Assembly: GCF_005217615.1 (NCBI RefSeq)
Contig: NZ_SZNK01000001.1
Span: 2,437,501 to 2,501,500, forward strand
DNA: 64,000 nt
Origin: Brevibacillus antibioticus
Lineage (GTDB): Bacteria; Bacillota; Bacilli; Brevibacillales; Brevibacillaceae
Reading direction: 5' to 3'
The position numbers and the translations under genes are program-made. The notes below the pieces were generated by a model that saw only the letters and a list, made by a program, of their open reading frames with translations, did not search any database and was not told the origin of the DNA. Positions 44,054-52,947 of this stretch are shown in pieces (the first letter of the stretch is position 1; the number at the start of each line of letters is the position of its first letter).

Positions 44054-45760
44054 ATGCCGAATGTTCCTATTTCATTTGATGAGAGTTGGATCAATCCGCT
44101 TACAGAACGCATGCAAGAAGATGGCCCCTGGGATAAGTGGGAGCTGTTCAAGCTCTCATTGGAAGCTGAGGAAGCGATGGCTGTTCACGAATTTGACCAG
44201 CTGCAATGTCTAAAATACCTTCCACTCTTGTCACCTTTTCCACACCAGTTGGAAACGGCGAAACGTGTCCTATTAGAGATGCGCGGCCGAGCCATTCTCG
44301 CTGATGAGGTTGGTCTGGGAAAGACGATCGAAGCAGGGTTGATCATGAAGGAGTATATGGTTCGCGGCCTGGCTAAAAAAATTCTCGTTCTGGTCCCAGC
44401 CTCTCTCGTGATTCAATGGACAAAAGAGCTTCATCAAAAATTCGGCATTGCAGCAGTCGCGCAAAAAAAAGAATATATGTGGCGGCAGCACGAGGTCGTT
44501 GTCGCATCGATAGACACAGCAAAACGAGATCCGCACAGGCGTCACGTACTCGACATCGATTACGATATGCTCATCATCGACGAAGCCCATAAACTCAAAA
44601 ATAAACGGACACGCAACTATCAGTTCGTCAAAGAAATCCGTAAAAAATATTGCCTGCTCCTTACTGCCACTCCCATTCAAAACGAGATGGACGAGCTGTA
44701 CAACCTCATCAATTTGTTGAAGCCAGGTCACCTCGGCCATACTTCCACCTTCTCTACCAATTACGTAGAGGGCAAACGCCAATCCAAAAACAGCGAGAAA
44801 TTGCGGGAAGAAATTGAAAAGGTCATGATTCGCAACAAACGAAGTGATGGTGGTATCCAATTCACCAGCCGCCGCGTTCAGTCTATACCGATTGACCTTT
44901 CTCCTGAGGAGTTGACCTTGTACGAGGGTGTGACCAGCTTTGTCCGCGAGCAATACCAAACAGGATTGGGGGTTGGGGGCTTCAACTCTCTCGCTCTCAT
45001 TACCTTGCAGCGTGAGGTCTGCTCAAGTAAGGAAGCTGCGTTCATGACGCTGTATAACATGCACCAGCGCACCGGCGAGGACTCTCCCTTGCGGACGCAA
45101 ATTCTTGAGCTGGTCGAGATGATTAAACAAATAGAGACACATTCCAAGGCTGCTAAAACAGTTGAGCTCATTCAACAAATCAACGACAAAGTAATCATTT
45201 TTACAGAGTATCGAGCAACACAAAACTATCTGCAAAAGTATTTACACGACCACGGTATTACTTCTGTCCCCTTCCGTGGCGGCTTTAAACGCAGTAAAAA
45301 AGACTGGATGACTGATCTTTTCCAAAATCGTGCACAAGTCTTGATCGCGACGGAAGCTGGCGGGGAAGGCATTAATTTGCAGTTCTGCAATCAAGTCATC
45401 AATTACGACATGCCTTGGAATCCCATGCGAGTGGAACAACGAATCGGTCGCGTCCATCGGTTGGGCCAAAAAAGAGATGTGCACATTTACAATTTATCGA
45501 CAACAGGAACGATCGAGGAGCATATTCTCAAGCTGCTGTATGAAAAAATTGATCTGTTTGAAATGGTCATCGGTGAACTCGATGATATTGTGGAACGCCT
45601 GAATCTCAATCACTCCTTGGAAGATAATCTGATTCAAATCATTATGGATTCCCGATCCTCCAAAGAAATAGCGCTAAAGCTCGATAACATTGGACACGCG
45701 ATTCGGGCAAGCAAAATAACAAAAGATGACGTCCCGCTTTCTGAGGCGTCTGACCAATAA
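44054..45760 (+). CDS. SNF2-type DEAD/DEAH helicase (YqhH-type)
   Basis: Superfamily 2 ATPase of the Snf2/RapA group, 568 residues. Motif I is ILADEVGLGKTIEAG (about residues 76-90), motif II LIIDEAHKLKN, motif III LLLTATPIQNEMDEL, and motifs V-VI EAGGEGINLQFCNQVI and RVEQRIGRVHRLGQ. There is no extra DNA-binding domain. The ATG at 44054 follows AAAGGAG. The gene faces the gcv operon, as yqhH does in B. subtilis. Whether it remodels RNA polymerase like RapA is unknown. Confidence 0.9.
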   Translation: MPNVPISFDESWINPLTERMQEDGPWDKWELFKLSLEAEEAMAVHEFDQLQCLKYLPLLSPFPHQLETAKRVLLEMRGRAILADEVGLGKTIEAGLIMKEYMVRGLAKKILVLVPASLVIQWTKELHQKFGIAAVAQKKEYMWRQHEVVVASIDTAKRDPHRRHVLDIDYDMLIIDEAHKLKNKRTRNYQFVKEIRKKYCLLLTATPIQNEMDELYNLINLLKPGHLGHTSTFSTNYVEGKRQSKNSEKLREEIEKVMIRNKRSDGGIQFTSRRVQSIPIDLSPEELTLYEGVTSFVREQYQTGLGVGGFNSLALITLQREVCSSKEAAFMTLYNMHQRTGEDSPLRTQILELVEMIKQIETHSKAAKTVELIQQINDKVIIFTEYRATQNYLQKYLHDHGITSVPFRGGFKRSKKDWMTDLFQNRAQVLIATEAGGEGINLQFCNQVINYDMPWNPMRVEQRIGRVHRLGQKRDVHIYNLSTTGTIEEHILKLLYEKIDLFEMVIGELDDIVERLNLNHSLEDNLIQIIMDSRSSKEIALKLDNIGHAIRASKITKDDVPLSEASDQ

Positions 45761-45796
45761 CTCTTGTTGGAAACGAAAAAGAAATGAGGTCTCCTG

Positions 45797-46921
45797 ATGC
45801 AGCAACAACAGGTCAGACAATTTGTCGAGCGCTATTTGGCGACTTTTTCTGCCCATATCGTCGAATCTCACCCGGATTACTTCACAGTCAAACTCCCTGT
45901 CGAGGTGGACAAAGATATTGGCAATCGCCCTTTTTACTGGAGCTGGGTGGATAAGATGAATTTGGCTTATCAGCCATTGCTGCTCACCTTTACTTTTCAT
46001 CCGGATTGCACGCCTGAGGGTTTGCGATCCGAGCATCTGCATCTAGGAGCTGCCCGCATGCAACAAATTTTCACTTCAGCCAAAAAGCATGGCAGCTTCG
46101 TCTGTATGTATGAGCAACAAGGGGGGCTTTTAGGCAATGCTGGCAAGCGTCGGTCAACCCCTCTCGTGCCCTGGCTCGGGATGAACCTGAAGGTTTCTCT
46201 GCTTTGTGACAAGCGGCGTGACATTTTATTGTATCTGGGGATTAATTTGCATCAGCCACGGGTGGTGACGGATTTCACTTCATTTTTATTTTCACTTTCC
46301 TTGACCCCTGCGATCCCCGACTACTATTACACGTTGGATCGAAAGGTAACCATACAGGAAGCCCTCCAAATGGCACAACAGGAAGTCGAACATACATTGG
46401 AACAAGAAGATCAGCAATGGGCAGAGGAAGCGCGCACACGTTTGAGCGAAGAAATAGCCATTTTGGAAGCGTACTATGAAGAATTGGCACGGCGCGAGTC
46501 ACAAGATGAGCAGACAAACGCAGACCAGACCAAAGAAGTAACAGAGCAACCAGAAGCTCGGTCGTCACTCGAGCAAGAAGCCCAGCTCCCCGAGCCAGAT
46601 CCAGATGGACTAACTTCTGTCGAACAGCCACTATCTTTTGACGAATACCGGGCTTCTGGTGGACGAATCCTCGACTTTTTACGTACAAATGGAATCCAAA
46701 CCACCCCACGCGAAGAGATTCAGCAAGCAGAATGGAAAAAAAGCACGCCAGATGAGGAAAGACAACGCCGAAAAGACGAGCTGGCTTGGCAATACGAGCC
46801 GCGGATCGAGGTTTCGTTCATCAATGGTGGCTTGTTCTATTTGTCTTCCGTTCCTTCGCTCACGCGGTCATCGAAAGCAAAAAGCATGCGACATCTCCCC
46901 GCATCAGGGCGAATCATGTAA
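45797..46921 (+). CDS. yqhG: YqhG family protein
   Basis: A 374-residue protein of unknown function. The N-terminal half (about 1-200) carries the YqhG family sequence, including VKLPVEVDKDIGNRPFYWSW and YYYTLDRKVTIQEALQMAQ. A Glu/Gln-rich helical stretch follows (about 195-265). The C-terminal part contains a second conserved block with EPRIEVSFINGGLFYLSS. It is 36 bp after yqhH, so they are likely cotranscribed and perhaps act together. Confidence 0.82.
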   Translation: MQQQQVRQFVERYLATFSAHIVESHPDYFTVKLPVEVDKDIGNRPFYWSWVDKMNLAYQPLLLTFTFHPDCTPEGLRSEHLHLGAARMQQIFTSAKKHGSFVCMYEQQGGLLGNAGKRRSTPLVPWLGMNLKVSLLCDKRRDILLYLGINLHQPRVVTDFTSFLFSLSLTPAIPDYYYTLDRKVTIQEALQMAQQEVEHTLEQEDQQWAEEARTRLSEEIAILEAYYEELARRESQDEQTNADQTKEVTEQPEARSSLEQEAQLPEPDPDGLTSVEQPLSFDEYRASGGRILDFLRTNGIQTTPREEIQQAEWKKSTPDEERQRRKDELAWQYEPRIEVSFINGGLFYLSSVPSLTRSSKAKSMRHLPASGRIM

Positions 46922-47031
46922 AAGTTCAACGAGAAAATGTGAAACAGAAAAGACACGTTGCAACAAATCTTTTTGTCATAGCTGGTTACAATAGGAATAG
47001 GTTAAGCCTTCACAAAAGGTGGTGCATAGTT

Positions 47032-47889
47032 GTGACCAGACGATTTCTTCCTTTTATCGCTGCTCTTTTGTCTCTGATGCTGCTTTCCTCGCCAGCTTTT
47101 GCGCAAGACGAAGCAAGCTGGGACAAGCAGTTCCAAGCACAAATTCGAGAATGGATGGATGCAATCGCAAGTCGAGACCCTCAATTCAAGCAATGGCAAG
47201 ATGCAAAGACCGACGTGCAAACACTTGGTACAGGGCAGCATCAATGGCTGGTAAGTATAAAAAAGGCGGACAAGCAAGTAGGGTATTTGGTGATAGGAGA
47301 AGCACCTGATTCCACTTCCCATGAGAAATTTGTTCTGCTGGAATACGGTGTCGGGGAATACATCTTGTTCGATGATGCTTTTGCTCCGAAAGAAATCGCG
47401 GCAGAGCCAGTTTATGACGGGTTCGCTTCCTACTGGCTGATCACCCAGAAGTCAGATACACAAATGGTCAATGCCAAAACGGGAGAAATGTATCCCCCTT
47501 CCTTTCAAATTAGTGAGCCCGCTGTCGATGCTTTTGCAGGCGAGCAGCTCATACACACTGGCCAACGTCTGACTCAAACGAGAATTTTAAGCGCAGCCGA
47601 GGCGGATCCTTTTGATCATATCGGGTGGGTCAGCCAAATGAGTACAACAGACACAGACGTGTCCTGGAAGCAATTGTGGCAGCAAGATTATACCTCTCCG
47701 GTAACATTAGCCGTCCCGATTCATCAGTCACAAGTGTTGGCTCCCTTTGTCGTGGGGTCTCTGCATTTATGGAATGACCAAAATGCTTATGTGGGCGTAT
47801 GGGATGAGGGCCTGCGCTTTGTCCCGTATTCGTATGCACATCGCATTGGACGATTTTTCGTAAACGAAACAAGCTCTCCTGCCGAATAA
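47032..47889 (+). CDS. Secreted protein of unknown function
   Basis: A 285-residue protein with a classical signal peptide (residues about 1-22, ending SSPAFA). The mature part has no motif I recognise. It contains repeated DEA/Trp-rich segments and looks like a beta-rich extracytoplasmic domain; the LVSIKKADKQVGYLVIGE stretch resembles PepSY-like or peptidase-prodomain folds, but this is weak. The GTG at 47032 has AAAGGTGG at 9 nt; an in-frame extension upstream overlaps yqhG. It follows yqhG by 110 bp. Confidence 0.65.
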   Translation: MTRRFLPFIAALLSLMLLSSPAFAQDEASWDKQFQAQIREWMDAIASRDPQFKQWQDAKTDVQTLGTGQHQWLVSIKKADKQVGYLVIGEAPDSTSHEKFVLLEYGVGEYILFDDAFAPKEIAAEPVYDGFASYWLITQKSDTQMVNAKTGEMYPPSFQISEPAVDAFAGEQLIHTGQRLTQTRILSAAEADPFDHIGWVSQMSTTDTDVSWKQLWQQDYTSPVTLAVPIHQSQVLAPFVVGSLHLWNDQNAYVGVWDEGLRFVPYSYAHRIGRFFVNETSSPAE

Positions 47890-47912
47890 CCGGTTGGAGA
47901 GCTTGCTTTTTC
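47870..47912. terminator. Terminator between the secreted-protein gene and the ykuS-like gene
   Basis: CAAGCTCTCC (47870-47879) pairs with GGAGAGCTTG (47896-47905), with a T run after it on the plus strand. Shared by two convergent genes. Confidence 0.85.
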
Positions 47913-47922
47913 CATTTTCTAT

Positions 47923-48177
47923 TCACCGATGTTGCGTAGGAGAGAGGCGTTCATGAACGGCATGAAAAACTTCATTGACCGTCATTCCCTCTGCATTAAT
48001 GACGGGAGCTCCTGTAATCGTTTTGTTTTGATCACCCAGTACGTTGATATCCTGGCCTGTAATGACAATCGCATCTACCACCTGCTGCCAATTGCCTAAA
48101 TCAACAACTTCGTAACCATTTTGACGCAGCATCTTGCACACTTCAGACAGGGAATTTTCTACCGCTACTCTCGCCAT
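47923..48177 (-). CDS. YkuS family (UPF0180) small protein
   Basis: An 84-residue protein with the family start MARVAVENSLSEVCKMLRQN, then YEVVDLGNWQQVVDAIVITGQD and INAEGMTVNEVFH. It is soluble; the function is unknown. The ATG at 48177 follows GGAGGG at 5 nt; the GTG two codons earlier is part of that site. Confidence 0.85.
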   Translation of the reverse strand: MARVAVENSLSEVCKMLRQNGYEVVDLGNWQQVVDAIVITGQDINVLGDQNKTITGAPVINAEGMTVNEVFHAVHERLSPTQHR

Positions 48178-48215
48178 ATGCACCCTCCGTCTCGTTCATG
48201 ATAGGTTTACGAATT

Positions 48216-48377
48216 TTATTTGCGCCACATCAGTCGGATGGACATGGGAATGGCACCAAACCAGCGTGACGACCAGGACTCGCGTGGAGTCTTACGCAAA
48301 CGGCGTTCATCTTTTGGGGTGTCCATGTACTGGACAAACAGTTTCGTCAGGTACTTTAAATATTCCTGAAAGGACAT
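48216..48377 (-). CDS. YqzE family small basic protein
   Basis: A 53-residue protein that begins MSFQEYLKYLTKLFVQYMDT and ends with WSSRWFGAIPMSIRLMWRK, matching the YqzE family found in Bacillales near aroK/comG genes. The ATG at 48377 follows a consensus AAGGAGGT. An in-frame extension to 48422 has no site. The function is unknown. Confidence 0.82.
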   Translation of the reverse strand: MSFQEYLKYLTKLFVQYMDTPKDERRLRKTPRESWSSRWFGAIPMSIRLMWRK

Positions 48378-48434
48378 CACACTTGACCTCCTTCTTACTC
48401 GCGGGTTCCCACCACGGCGCAAGCGCTGTCCCCT

Positions 48435-48956
48435 CTATTGTTCCCCGTCCTGTGTTCTTTCAACCACTTGGCTCGTAATTTCCATCACAATATCGGAAAG
48501 GCTCTTTCCTGTCGTATCTACCTGAATCGGCGCGAAGTCGTACACACCAGCACGCTCCGCCATTAAGGTTTTTACCCTTGTCACTACTCCCCCTGCCAAC
48601 AAGGGCCGACCTGTATCATTTTCCAAACGCTTGATGAGCTCCTCTTCGGTGGCATGTAGCGCGATTACGATACCATGCTCCATCATCATCTCTACGTTTT
48701 GCTTCCGTAATACAGCTCCTCCCCCAGTTGTTACTACCTGTGATCCTACTGCCAGTAATTGAGCCAAACGTTTCGTCTCGACGTCTCGGAAATACGCTTC
48801 GCCTTGATCGGTGAAGATTTCTGGAATGCTGCGACCTTCACACTCCACAATCGCATCATCCAAGTCCGTATGCAGCATTCCTAAAGAGGCAGCGAGTGCG
48901 GCACCAACCGTGGTTTTTCCTGTCCCCATAAATCCGACCAACACCAGGTTCATCAT
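48435..48956 (-). CDS. aroK: Shikimate kinase
   Basis: Phosphorylates shikimate in the aromatic pathway. The 173-residue product has the Walker A motif GFMGTGKTTVG (residues about 8-18), the shikimate-binding D-x-D in TDLDDAIVECEGRSIPEIF, FRDVETKRL and TTGGGAVLRKQN. The start overlaps the M1 peptidase stop by 4 bp. aroQ of the same pathway is at 28.8 kb. Confidence 0.95.
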   Translation of the reverse strand: MMNLVLVGFMGTGKTTVGAALAASLGMLHTDLDDAIVECEGRSIPEIFTDQGEAYFRDVETKRLAQLLAVGSQVVTTGGGAVLRKQNVEMMMEHGIVIALHATEEELIKRLENDTGRPLLAGGVVTRVKTLMAERAGVYDFAPIQVDTTGKSLSDIVMEITSQVVERTQDGEQ

Positions 48957-50821
48957 TTTGTTTCTGCCGCCTTTCCAAACGTTTGGTATGTATTGATCTT
49001 CACCGTTTTTTGTTGTGGATTGTACGCTATCTCATATCCCAATGCTTTTTCAAAAAAGGACAGTGGAACCATCGTACGCTCTTTGATTTCGATTAACGGG
49101 CTGCCTAAATCCAACCGCTTCCCATTTACGTCGGCAAAGCGCTCCCGTTCCTTTATAAATACTTCGCGTCCATTTCCTTTTACACGGATCATTTGTTTCT
49201 TGTCGTCCCAGCTAATCGCTACTCCCATTTTCTCACCGAGCTCACGCAACGGAATATACACCGTATTATGGGTGACTCGAGCAGGAATCGATGGATAAAA
49301 GCTCATGTTATTGATGATCGTGGTGATATAGGGCTCCAATTGCACTGCACCAAAGCCATTCTTATTTGCACTGTTAGTATACAGGGTGAAATATTTCGCT
49401 TCCCCTTGCAAAGTTTGCCCAAGTGCTTGATCGAGATGCTCTGCACCAATGACACTACCATGATAATTTTGTTGGACACGCTGTAAGAATCGCTTATAGG
49501 CATCGTCACCGATTTTGCGGCGCAGGTGGTCAAACAGGAGTGCTCCCCGGGAATACCAGGTCAGTTTAAACTCTTCTTCGGTGACAAACTTCTGCAACGG
49601 CTTGTCGAGCTTTCCATTTGGATATCGCTCTTGCAAACGTTTGACATCCCGGTTGTACGTATCCAACAGAGTCGTTGCTGATTGGGCACCATAACGCTTC
49701 TGCAAGTAATGAGACACGCCAAGCTCCACCAGCCCTTCATCAAGCCATCCATGCGAGGACTCCAATGTAGCCACACTGTTGTACCACCAAAGATGCCCTA
49801 CCTCATGCGGCAGCCAATGATCGATCAGGTTGTTGTGATGCATATCTCTTTTGAATACGGCGAGATTCGCGTATTCCATGGCGTAGGTCGTTCCTGTACT
49901 TGTTTCCGCAATCGCCACGTGCGGATATGGTAACGGACCATACATATCGATGAAAGTAGGAAAGACCGATTGGGCAATCGTCTTGATTCTTTCAATGTTT
50001 CCTTTATCCACGGAAGCAATGTCAACCGTTAAATTCGGAGCGAATTGAATCGTTTCAATGTGATAAAGCGGACTTCCCACCAGTCCAAAGTTCAACAGAT
50101 TTTTTGCTTGATAATGGACCTGCTGCTTACTGCCACCGATTGACTTTGATTGTCCTCTGCCCCATGAACTAACCCATTTGTAGCCTTGTGGAGAGGTAAA
50201 TGACACATCGTAATCTCCATAGTGATAAACGAATGGATCACCAAAATCAACGCGTTGCGGCGGGTCATACCAAACGCCTTTTTGATTTTGGGCACCGAGC
50301 ATCGGGTACCAAGTCGTCAACGTCCATATATCGTCTTTCACCCCAAAACGTGTGCCTCTACGTGGAACCGGGTTCTCAAATTCAATGATTAGGGCGCCAC
50401 GAAGCTCCTTTCCAAGAGGATTGGCCAGCTTCACCAGCGATTGACCACGTTCAAAAGAAAGCGGCTTGTCCTTGTAGCGAATCGACTTCACCGTCATTTT
50501 GTTCCAAAGGTAGTCGTAAATATACAGGCGTACATCTGGCGTTTTCGGATTGTCGAACTCCACGGTCATGTTTCCGGTTATTTTTGCTTCGGACGTATGT
50601 AATTCAGCTTGAATCTTATAGACAGGGTTCAAATCCTTTACATAAGACGGCAGAGGCGGATCATATGAAAATGGATCAACGAACTTTTGCTCCTCCTCAG
50701 GTGATTGATTCATAGCAATGATTTGAGAAATGGCTGGCCAATATGCGACGACTCCAACTGAGCCAAAAAAGACGAGGATCGTCACACATACTAGTAAGCT
50801 CGTTTTATGTAGTGATTTCAT
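48953..50821 (-). CDS. Membrane-anchored M1 family metallopeptidase with copper amine oxidase-like C-terminal domain
   Basis: A 622-residue protein with an N-terminal membrane anchor (about residues 8-28), a beta-saddle domain and a gluzincin catalytic domain. The active site is HEVGHLWW, with the third zinc ligand Glu 18 residues further in GWLDEGLVELG. The C-terminal part (about 520-622) has the PIRELGEKMGVAISWDDKK-like pattern of copper amine oxidase N-terminal (stalk) domains, usual in secreted Paenibacillaceae proteins. No GAMEN motif is seen (it reads YAMEYANLAV). The ATG at 50821 has a G-rich site. Coupled to aroK. Confidence 0.85.
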   Translation of the reverse strand: MKSLHKTSLLVCVTILVFFGSVGVVAYWPAISQIIAMNQSPEEEQKFVDPFSYDPPLPSYVKDLNPVYKIQAELHTSEAKITGNMTVEFDNPKTPDVRLYIYDYLWNKMTVKSIRYKDKPLSFERGQSLVKLANPLGKELRGALIIEFENPVPRRGTRFGVKDDIWTLTTWYPMLGAQNQKGVWYDPPQRVDFGDPFVYHYGDYDVSFTSPQGYKWVSSWGRGQSKSIGGSKQQVHYQAKNLLNFGLVGSPLYHIETIQFAPNLTVDIASVDKGNIERIKTIAQSVFPTFIDMYGPLPYPHVAIAETSTGTTYAMEYANLAVFKRDMHHNNLIDHWLPHEVGHLWWYNSVATLESSHGWLDEGLVELGVSHYLQKRYGAQSATTLLDTYNRDVKRLQERYPNGKLDKPLQKFVTEEEFKLTWYSRGALLFDHLRRKIGDDAYKRFLQRVQQNYHGSVIGAEHLDQALGQTLQGEAKYFTLYTNSANKNGFGAVQLEPYITTIINNMSFYPSIPARVTHNTVYIPLRELGEKMGVAISWDDKKQMIRVKGNGREVFIKERERFADVNGKRLDLGSPLIEIKERTMVPLSFFEKALGYEIAYNPQQKTVKINTYQTFGKAAETK

Positions 50822-50961
50822 GACAGCCCCCAAATAATAAACCGCCCGGCGGCAGGCGCTAAATGTTTTTGTTTCATTGTAGCAAATATATGTCAAACTG
50901 AGTAGAAATTCAGGAGATTCTGTAGAGAAAACGACTTATTTGACAATGGTACTTCCTGAGT

Positions 50962-51006
50962 AAAAAAAAGCCGCCACTCATTGTATCGTAATGATTGGCA
51001 GCTTTC
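50962..51006 (-). terminator. Terminator after the HTH/PBP regulator gene
   Basis: AAAGCCGCCA (50967-50976) pairs with TGGCAGCTTT (50996-51005) with one mismatch; a T run follows on the minus strand. Confidence 0.8.
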
Positions 51007-51014
51007 TTTAGCTT

Positions 51015-51974
51015 TTACCTAGTTTCGTACATAATTTTTCCGGTCTGGCTAAGATCATAGCCCCCAACGGCTTCCAATTCCTTTTGAAATGGACGTGAAT
51101 CGAGAACATCAAGAACGGCCTGAATGAGCGGTTCATTGTCCTTATTTTTCAACAAGACGAGGTCATATCGCTCACGTATAGTGGGGACAAACTCCACTCC
51201 GACAAGTGAAGCGGCTTTTTCAATGCCCACCCCTACGTCTGCTTCGCGCCGTGCTACTACCCCTGCGACTGCCAGGTGATTGGACTCTTCCCGTCCATAG
51301 CCAATCACGTCACTCCCTACTATGTTTGCCAGTCGAAACTGCTCTTCAATCAACGTGCGTGCACCGGACCCTTTTTCCCGATTGACCATTCGAATACCCG
51401 GCTTCGTAAAATCACTCCATGCTTTCATCTGTTTCGGATTGCCTGCCTGAACGTAGAATCCGGCCCAACGTGACAACATATTGATGACAACAAAACGATG
51501 CCCACATAAAATGCGACGAATATACGGGACATTGTATTCATTCGTATCCCCGTCGTACAAGTGCGTGCTGACGATATCAGCCTTGCCTGTATACATCGCC
51601 ACGAGGCTATTCAGAGAGCCCACGTACGAGCGAAGCGGTCGGTATGCCTCATCCTTTTTCTCCAAATGCCCCGCCAGCAGGTCCAAGCTCACATCTTGCC
51701 CGCTAATAATAATATTGCGGCCTATACCAGTCTGCTCATACCGTGAAGATTGTTGAGCTTGTCCTGTCTGAGGGATGTTGACGGCTGAGGCTTGTCTGTA
51801 CTCTCCCTTTGCCTTCGCCTTGTACGCTTCCAGATCGCTTTCGTCTACGCGCATTTGTCGACCCACGCGATAAGCGGGCAGCTCTCCTTTTTTAATCAGA
51901 TCGTAGACCGTCAGCTTGGAAATACGTAAAATTTTTGCTATTTCTTCGGTGGTGTAAGAATTTTGTTGACTCAT
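51015..51974 (-). CDS. Excisionase-type HTH regulator with periplasmic-binding-protein-like domain
   Basis: A 319-residue regulator with a MerR/excisionase-like helix-turn-helix (residues about 7-55, SYTTEEIAKILRISKLTVYD) joined to a PBP-like molybdate-type sensing domain (about 95-310, with NREKGSGARTLIEEQF). This architecture is known for molybdate-responsive one-component regulators in Firmicutes. It is divergent from modA, with the operator candidate in the gap. Ligand identity as molybdate or tungstate is inferred from context. Confidence 0.85.
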   Translation of the reverse strand: MSQQNSYTTEEIAKILRISKLTVYDLIKKGELPAYRVGRQMRVDESDLEAYKAKAKGEYRQASAVNIPQTGQAQQSSRYEQTGIGRNIIISGQDVSLDLLAGHLEKKDEAYRPLRSYVGSLNSLVAMYTGKADIVSTHLYDGDTNEYNVPYIRRILCGHRFVVINMLSRWAGFYVQAGNPKQMKAWSDFTKPGIRMVNREKGSGARTLIEEQFRLANIVGSDVIGYGREESNHLAVAGVVARREADVGVGIEKAASLVGVEFVPTIRERYDLVLLKNKDNEPLIQAVLDVLDSRPFQKELEAVGGYDLSQTGKIMYETR

Positions 51975-52031
51975 GTCCCGCCTCCGTTATCTCCTTTGCT
52001 CTATTTTCAAACAACTGTCGTAAAATCGCAA

Positions 52032-52101
52032 TTGATTATTCATTACGAATCCATATAATCTAGTTATGTCCAGTTATAATTAGTTATAACTAAATATAAT
52101 T
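52032..52101 (+). promoter_or_regulatory. modA promoter and repeated palindromic operator candidate
   Basis: TTGATT (52032-52037) and a perfect TATAAT (52054-52059), 16 bp apart, form a good promoter. Starting 2 bp after the -10, the repeat AGTTAT occurs at 52062, 52072 and 52083, including the inverted repeat AGTTATAATTAGTTATAACT (52072-52091). The repeats cover the expected transcription start, so binding there would repress. Confidence 0.6.
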
Positions 52102-52115
52102 ACGGAGGTTTTTTC

Positions 52116-52913
52116 ATGAAGAAGCACTGGTTTGCCTTATTCACGGTATTTTGCTTGATGCTTACTGCTTGCTCGACAACACAAACAGCACCACCAGCAA
52201 GTGAGCCGGCCAAAACCGATGTAGCAAAGGTAGAGCTGATGATTTCTGCTGCTGCTAGCTTGACCGATGCCTTAAATGAGTTGAAAACCCAATATGAAAC
52301 GGAACACCCAGGAACGACCCTCACCTTTAACTTCGGAGGTTCGGGCAAACTCGCCACACAAATTACCCAAGGCGCTCCGTCTGACGTATTTTTGTCGGCT
52401 AGCAAAAAAGACATGGACGGTCTAGAGGAACAGCAACTGATCACCAAAGACACACGCCAAGACTTCACGAAAAACTCGCTTGTTCTCATTGCAGGAAACA
52501 CAAGTGCTTTCGCTATTTCTTCTTTTGAAGAGCTGAACAACGCAGCGATCAAGCATATTGCCGTCGGTGAGCCTGAAACAGTCCCGGCAGGGCGATATGC
52601 GAAAGAAACATTGGATACGCTGAAAATGTGGGATTCTCTATCGGCACAAATGGTATTTGGCAGCGATGTTCGCCAAGTTTTGACCTTCGTAGAATCCGGT
52701 AACGCCGAAGTCGGTATTGTCTATTCCAGTGATGCTGCAGCTTCAAAAAGTGTAAAGGTATTAGCGACGGCCAAGCCTGAATGGCACAAGCCAATCGTTT
52801 ATCCATGTGCGGTCGTCAGCGCGTCAAAGAACCCAGATGCAGCAAAAGCTTTTCTTGCCTACTTGACAAGCGACAAAGGAAAAGCGATCTTACAGAAGTA
52901 CGGGTTTCAATAA
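52116..52913 (+). CDS. modA: Molybdate ABC transporter substrate-binding lipoprotein
   Basis: Captures molybdate outside the membrane. The 265-residue product has a lipoprotein signal with lipobox LTAC (Cys at residue 19), then the ModA fold with ISAAASLTDALNELKTQYE, NFGGSGKLATQITQGAPSDV and FLSASKKDMD. The start follows ACGGAGG. First gene of modABC; the spacing to modB is 34 bp. Confidence 0.94.
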   Translation: MKKHWFALFTVFCLMLTACSTTQTAPPASEPAKTDVAKVELMISAAASLTDALNELKTQYETEHPGTTLTFNFGGSGKLATQITQGAPSDVFLSASKKDMDGLEEQQLITKDTRQDFTKNSLVLIAGNTSAFAISSFEELNNAAIKHIAVGEPETVPAGRYAKETLDTLKMWDSLSAQMVFGSDVRQVLTFVESGNAEVGIVYSSDAAASKSVKVLATAKPEWHKPIVYPCAVVSASKNPDAAKAFLAYLTSDKGKAILQKYGFQ

Positions 52914-52947
52914 ATAAAACAATGGAATTGAATGGGAGGTGGCAAGC

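Noticed and set aside
44273-44959. A 228-codon minus-strand frame opposite yqhH
   Set aside because: Lies wholly inside the helicase gene and covers its motor motifs; no start site.
46786-47031. N-terminal extension of the secreted-protein frame
   Set aside because: It overlaps yqhG in another frame and would bury the signal peptide; the GTG at 47032 has a good site.
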